In this document: positions 58,681-64,000 of the stretch, in pieces
Numbering within the stretch: position 1 is the stretch's first letter
How the letters are laid out: every line of letters starts with the position of its first letter
From: Phoronis australis
Lineage: Eukaryota; Phoronida; Phoronidae
Length of the DNA stretch: 64,000 nucleotides
Direction: 5' to 3'
Assembly (NCBI GenBank): GCA_002633005.1
Contig: NMRA01000522.1
Span: 83,683 to 147,682, forward strand
Notes under the pieces: model-generated
Database searches by the model: none
Seen by the model: the letters and a program-made list of their open reading frames with translations, nothing else
Told to the model about the DNA's origin: nothing
Made by a program: the position numbers and the translations under genes

Positions 58681-58892
58681 CAAGCGAGCTTCCATATGAT
58701 ATTTTATTTTTTGACCTGATGTTTTTAACGTGACAGTACTGATCTCACAGTACAGTACACAGATCTCTTTGATATTTTGTACATTTGTTGGTGATATCCT
58801 AAGATTCATCTGTAAGAAATTTAAAAACACTCGATTTATCCGTTGATGAGAAATTTCTTGCCAAAAATTGCTCCCTTTTTGGGACACCTCAT
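57599..58892 (+). mobile_element. Mariner-type element, right end visible
   Basis: After the transposase, CCCTTTTTGGGACACCTCAT (58873-58892) resembles the usual GGTGTCCCAAAAAG end of this group. I do not find the partner AGGTGTCCCAAAAAGGG at the left between 57.3 and 57.6 kb, so the left end is deleted or mutated. The 5' limit given is that of the coding part. Confidence 0.65.
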
Positions 58893-59267
58893 ATTTCTTT
58901 AAAGCTATTGGAATAAGTCTTAAAATTTTCAGATTGAAATATGTCAAAAATAATCCTTTGGAGCAATTTAACAGTGCCTAATTTTTTGTCTCATCTATTA
59001 AAAATGAACATACAATGGAATCACTCAATTATTTGGTTTCCATGACACTTTACACCTCCTCTGCTATGTTGAAAATGCCACAGAATCCTATATTGGCAAA
59101 TTCTTATACTGATAAAAAAGATTTAAATTTCTCAGTTGCATCACCAACAATGCAAACTCAGCATCTAAAACAAACAGAAAACTTACTTTGCTTTAACTCA
59201 AAGTTTGAGGCTAATGACATCGTTTTAGAAAATTTGAAAATTTGTCTAAGTTTCCTGTCCGATCACT

Positions 59268-59420
59268 GGGGTTCCTGTTTAAAGGTCGGGATTCCTGTTT
59301 TAAAGGTCGGGGTTCGTGTTTTACGGGTTGGTTAGCTGTTTTGAAGGTGCGGAAGTATGTTTTTGACGCCGGGATATTTCTTTTACACTGGGATTCCAAT
59401 TTCGATGGAACACCTTGATT
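59268..59420. repeat. Dispersed repeat, copy 2
   Basis: Counterpart of 41265-41405, with an extra AAGGTCGGGATTCCTG unit at its left. Its right part merges into a diverged GCGCC-family copy (to about 59560, TACGACTATTGTAGCGTCCC). Confidence 0.75.
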
Positions 59421-59560
59421 GTATGATGAAATTCAGTAGATGTGTTCTAGTTGAGGAAAGTACGCCTGGCGTTACAGGGACGAGTACGACTATTGTAGCG
59501 TCCCTTAGTAGCAATTTAGGTTTTCTTTACGTGTGGTCCTCTATCAACTTTTTAATGGAT

Positions 59561-60462
59561 GTTTACGAGTGGGCGCATCTTTACGTTGTTCTCTTCAAAT
59601 AGACAGTTGATTGATAATTATGAAAGATACATAAGAAGTGGTACAGTAGTACAGAAAAATGTTTAATTTAGGTACTTGCGTACCATTTCATCCCTTTTCG
59701 TACATGTTACTTTGAGTCTTATTTCTGCCGCAAATGGCATGTTTTCACGCACGCTTAGTTGTTATTGACACAAAATACAGTCACCACCAACGAAAAGTCT
59801 TAACTTAAATTACCAGAAATCTTATTGTTGGCTATGACTCTTCAACTCCTCCAGGCTTCTCCACCCCTCAGCCATCTCGAACTTTCCGTCTCTCCTCATT
59901 CGCCAATTTTGCATTCTTCCCAATCGTAACCGATTGTCTCATGTTTGGTCGGCACGAGACATACGTGTGAGTGGGAAAACTTAATTTTTGGAATTACGAA
60001 TGCAACTTACAGGTTTTGTGCATACGTACGTTGGACATGCGTAATTTTTATAGAGAAATCTTGAATTTTTGATGTTTTAATGAAGCGGCAAAATACACGT
60101 TACACAATTACGTACATATATACGTGACAAATCGTAACCACCCCTCCAATAAATAGACTTGTCCAGGTGCGGCTTATCGTAAAATGAGCGGTTGTGAAAG
60201 TTTCTAATCAGTTGCTGTTATGAGATGATCAAAGCGGCTGGTGCTAGGATTACACTGATAAGTTAAAGGTAAAATTTTGTAACTATTCATGCAGTTTTTT
60301 ATTGTCGAGAGAAAATTTCTTGCATGCAGACTTTGCTGTTACATCAGTCAACAAAAATGTGTTACCTTATATGAATAAGTCTTGCATTAATTGTTGTCTT
60401 GGCTTTTTTAAAATAGCAACGACTTCATTCCATCCAAATTAAGCTCCAATATACAGAGAGGC
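59561..60462. other. Non-coding, nothing recognised
   Basis: No open frame or repeat worth a call. Confidence 0.5.
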
Positions 60463-60548
60463 TAGTTTTGTCATGTGCCACGCGGTGTTATAATTAAACT
60501 TACTTTAGTTTTGTCATGTGCCACGAGGTGTAATAATCCAACTTACTT
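60463..60548. repeat. 43-bp tandem duplication
   Basis: TAGTTTTGTCATGTGCCACG begins both copies at 60463 and 60506; they differ at a few positions. Confidence 0.9.
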
Positions 60549-63500
60549 TACTTACGGAAACTACACAACATTTCTGTTTTCCTTGCACATTAAATATCAC
60601 CAACTAAAAAGAAAAATTGTAATTTATCATCACAAAGCTAATTACTTATCGCCATTATACGAGGAATGATCTCGTCCTTAAAATGTATGCAAAAGCTGAC
60701 AGAGCAACACATCCACGCAATGTAAACGTCGCACATTCATAGGTTCTTTTAAACCGGAAACTATTAGTTTAATTACTGTTTGATGTAATTGCGTTATTTA
60801 AAGATAATCTGTTTTCGTTAATATATTGATCATGCACAGCTGATAAACCTTTTCCATCACAAGGAAAGATGGTCGTCTGAGATAACATTCTCTTAAGAAT
60901 AAGGGTTACATCAAGTCAGTAGATTCTGAATTATTCGAGTTGTGTTTTCACTATTTTGGAATCTTACTGAAGAAAGGATCTTATATCATTGTAAGGAAGC
61001 AGCAGTTACACAGAGATAGGGGAAAATGCAACAGACTCTTTCCACGAAGCAAAGCCCTTACCAACCTACTGCGCATTGTAAAAAATCTTACCACGCACAA
61101 AAACTCTTGTCACATAGCTTCCAATCGGACACACGGTACTCTTACGGACAATAGAGCAGTGTGCTTAATGATCGCCAGAAGCCGCTGCCCTGTGGCCTGG
61201 AAGAATTGATTTAATATTTTGGTGAAGTGAATCTTGAGACTTTTGGACGTTGGCATGAATAATAGAAACTAAAATGACTTTTTAGGTAACAGTATATCGT
61301 ATTTGTAAAAAGCAATTTGTCGAAATCGAAGCTTTACCGATAATGACGTCACACGAGTTCATCGAAATTTTTTGCTGTGCATTTTTATTGCAAAATTGCC
61401 GTCTTCGCTGTCAAATCCTCAAATTATTTTCCCCGCCTTTTCATATCTAATGTTGGCAACTATGTAGGTGAGTCCAGGCGATGACAAATATTCGAAAATA
61501 AATTGATTTAATTTCTCCTGTTTGAATATTTCTGAACATGACGAATGGTCAAAGCCCCATCGCGCACGAGGCAGAAATGGCGTGTGTAAATACGTTCCAA
61601 CGAAGTCATTAGAGCCAGCGCAGACGAAAAGCTACAAGTTGAGCTGCCTGCCTCATGTGAAAGATAGCTGGTCTAACAGAGCAGGTGAAGGGGTAAAGAA
61701 CTAAATGAATTAGCTTTAATTTATTCAATTCTTGTCGTAGTTTCACGCCTTGGCGTGAGAGGTCAGTTCAGCTATTCTGCATGAAATATTGTTTACGTGA
61801 AATGACCTGCCCCTACGGACACGACAAAAAACGCTGTCAGCAAGTCCTATTTATGGCTTTCGCGGTGGTTGCCCTCCCCCCCCTCCCTTACGACGAGGCG
61901 ACGTCCAAAATCAGCCTGTGCCGAGTCACTCTCAAACCAGTCAGCCAACACCCACTTCCTGGAATACGTCGACGCTGTCTCTGGCTTTGCGATATTTACC
62001 CCCAATGGCCTGCATCCAGCTCATCGCTAACCGCGGCAGAAGAATCTAGTTTATAATCTACTGCGGGCTCCAGAGTACATGAGCTTATCTCAATCTTTTT
62101 ATAATATACTTTTCAAAGAATATTTTTGATAATAAGGCGGACTTTCACAGACTTGTACCCAAATGAATGAAATCTGCCACAGTCTGGTGAGGTTCTGAAT
62201 TTCGCCAAAGCGTGCCTCGCTTTTCGATCGCTAGCTGTGCTGATTGGCTGTTGCCCGACTTCCCACCAGTCACCAGGTGGAGAGATCGGGCGTGCGTTCT
62301 ACAGACGCGAGAACATCGTGGAAACGCAAGACCTCGAGAAATAACGCCATGTATCACAAGCAAACCACGTGACCACTCAAGACTGCTTCTGGGATTCTTG
62401 TGTTTGCGAAACGCAGCCCGGGTCACTAAACTGCCAAGCGACATGTCATAGAAATCGACACCATTTCGTGAGTCCGCGTTAAAAAATCGTTCGGCAGGGT
62501 CGTTTAAGGTCGTTTAAAGTTTTTCTTTAGAAATGTCACTTAGGGATGTTCTCCAATGGAGACTGAAATGTGAATTTGCCTTAAATTGTTACACAAAAGC
62601 ATGTTAGCATCTTGAAGAATTTCAGTTCAGTAAAATAAGCAAATCGACATTCTTGTTCAAAATGTTTTCAGCGATACATGCAATATCTTTCTAGGTTTTG
62701 AATTTCGTATTGCGTTTGCTCTCTCTAAAATTAAGTTGCCGTAGTGAAGAATCGGCAGATTCCCGGGAAACCCTGGCTCAGGAAGCCCTCAAAAATCTTG
62801 ATTGACGGATAATGAATTTACGAGTAAGGGAAGAGACAGAAATAAAGCTCACTTATCAAAAGCATATATGACTGCTTCGCATTCAAGTTGCTAAGATAAC
62901 CGATATGACAAGGTTAAGTCATACTTTTTTCATCTGAAAATACCTGTGAAGATACTGTACTCTGACCAAGTATCAGTAGGCCTGTGTGTGGTCGGCACTT
63001 TACTGATACAGCGATCAAGTAAAGCTACCGTGAGCCGTACAGTTCACTTTTACTGCCTTGTTAATCGCTGTTTTGCATTTCAATCAGTAAGCCAATTGTC
63101 ATTCTCAAGCCAAGTAAAGTTTAATGGTTGGTGCAGTGCTGGGTTGATGATAAATTTAAAAGCCGAGTGAGACGCCATAAACCATTCTCGACTAGTCCTC
63201 AGGCACAAGTGTTAGCCGACCTGCTCTTCTAAATCTAGGCCAATCTTACAATGCGGTTTTCTACCTATGCAAAAAAAGGATAGATGAATTTGGGGTTCAG
63301 AGATTATGGGCAACAAAGATATCGTCATCGTCGTCATCATCACCACCACAGTTTTCAATTCTGCGACTTTTGAATTGCAAGTTTAACTCGTAAACTACTA
63401 TTATTACTGAAATGATCTAGAAATCACATCAACACGAATTCTGAGCATCTCTTGTCGAAGGGCTCCCAACCCCCCCCCCTCGCGGGAAGCGCCGTCTCCC

Positions 63501-64000
63501 ATGCTCTCCCGATTTCCTGTTACCATAGGTAAACTGCTAAACCAACAATACCCTACAACAAAGCTTGATAGAGAATGTATTCGTGCCGGGTAAAATGTTT
63601 CTGCGGAAATTAACAGAGGCATTGTTCGAAGACTGACCACTCTAAATGCCAAACCCATTCTTTCTACTATACCTTAAATGTTATCTGTTTAATGAACTTG
63701 TTTTTCATTTGAGCTCAGCTGCACTAAATCTTTTGTCATTAACCAGCTATCTCATATATTGCTGTATGGATGATGCTATCATTCTTAGCGTTCAAAAGGA
63801 TAAACTTCCTCTAAAAATGGCGCTACGGTATTTGAGTTCATTTCCATACTATTTTTGCTCGATGTTGTTGAGTCAGTTCAGGTGTAAACATATGAAGTGT
63901 CTTAATTAATTGTCTTTAACAATAAAATTCAGCAAAAAAATTGTTTACAGGCGTGCTTACTAAAATGTCGGTGTTTCCTGTAAGCTGTTCGATAACCTTA
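60549..64000. other. Non-coding, nothing recognised; short trinucleotide tract
   Basis: A brief ATC/GTC tract lies at 63320-63351. Bases 62180-62430 are relatively rich in CpG and contain GCTGATTGGCTG (an inverted CCAAT motif), with open frames on both strands, but nothing identifies a promoter or gene. ORFs at 60940-61209 and 61781-62056 carry no recognisable domain. Confidence 0.45.

Noticed and set aside
63320-63351. Coding-type trinucleotide repeat
   Set aside because: A short ATC/GTC tract with no surrounding open frame.

Overview
This window is eukaryotic and reads as animal nuclear DNA. It has a split gene of a metazoan signalling family, TATA/Inr promoter logic, GT-AG splice signals, several non-LTR retrotransposon clades, tRNA-derived SINEs, a mariner-type transposon, hAT- and Harbinger-type elements and long tetranucleotide microsatellites. 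The mixture of L1/Tx1-like and CR1/L2-like LINEs, THAP genes and many short foldback elements suits a marine invertebrate, but the sequence alone does not fix the phylum. There are no prokaryotic operons, no ribosomal RNA and no CRISPR array.

The one host gene I support well is at the left end on the minus strand. It is a first coding exon (2092-3034) with a signal peptide, a long low-complexity stretch and a motif typical of the TGF-beta/BMP prodomain, ending at a clean splice donor. A TATA box and initiator 30 bases apart lie upstream, and two short upstream ORFs sit in the leader. The exon with the mature ligand would lie beyond base 1.

From about 6.8 to 19 kb the window is dominated by retrotransposons. 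A 5'-truncated CR1/L2-type LINE lies on the plus strand (7045-9460). A nearly full-length but broken L1/Tx1-type LINE with ORF1 and ORF2 lies on the minus strand (12585-18640). Three places here hold a single N between two near-identical copies (5932-6340, 14088-14286, 14554-14858). These look like assembly joins rather than real duplications. From 19 to 44 kb there is mostly non-coding DNA with microsatellites, minisatellites, two hairpin MITE-like elements, three more LINE fragments (21928-22640, 27227-27620, 39898-40640) and dispersed repeats.

From 44 to 59.5 kb lies a dense nest of DNA transposons. A degenerate satellite is split by insertions that include a 2.44 kb element with long inverted ends and a 6-bp target duplication (45278-47719). 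Next comes a 2.6 kb composite inverted repeat (48832-51452) carrying a Myb/SANT-like ORF remnant and a hAT-type MITE present in both arms. It is followed by a decayed THAP-domain gene on the minus strand (51845-54090), with an opposite-strand exon inside its intron, and then a broken mariner-type transposase (57599-58680). A degenerate tandem family with a 'GCGCC..CTAGTGGC' core recurs around these elements. From 59.6 kb to the end nothing beyond short repeats can be supported.
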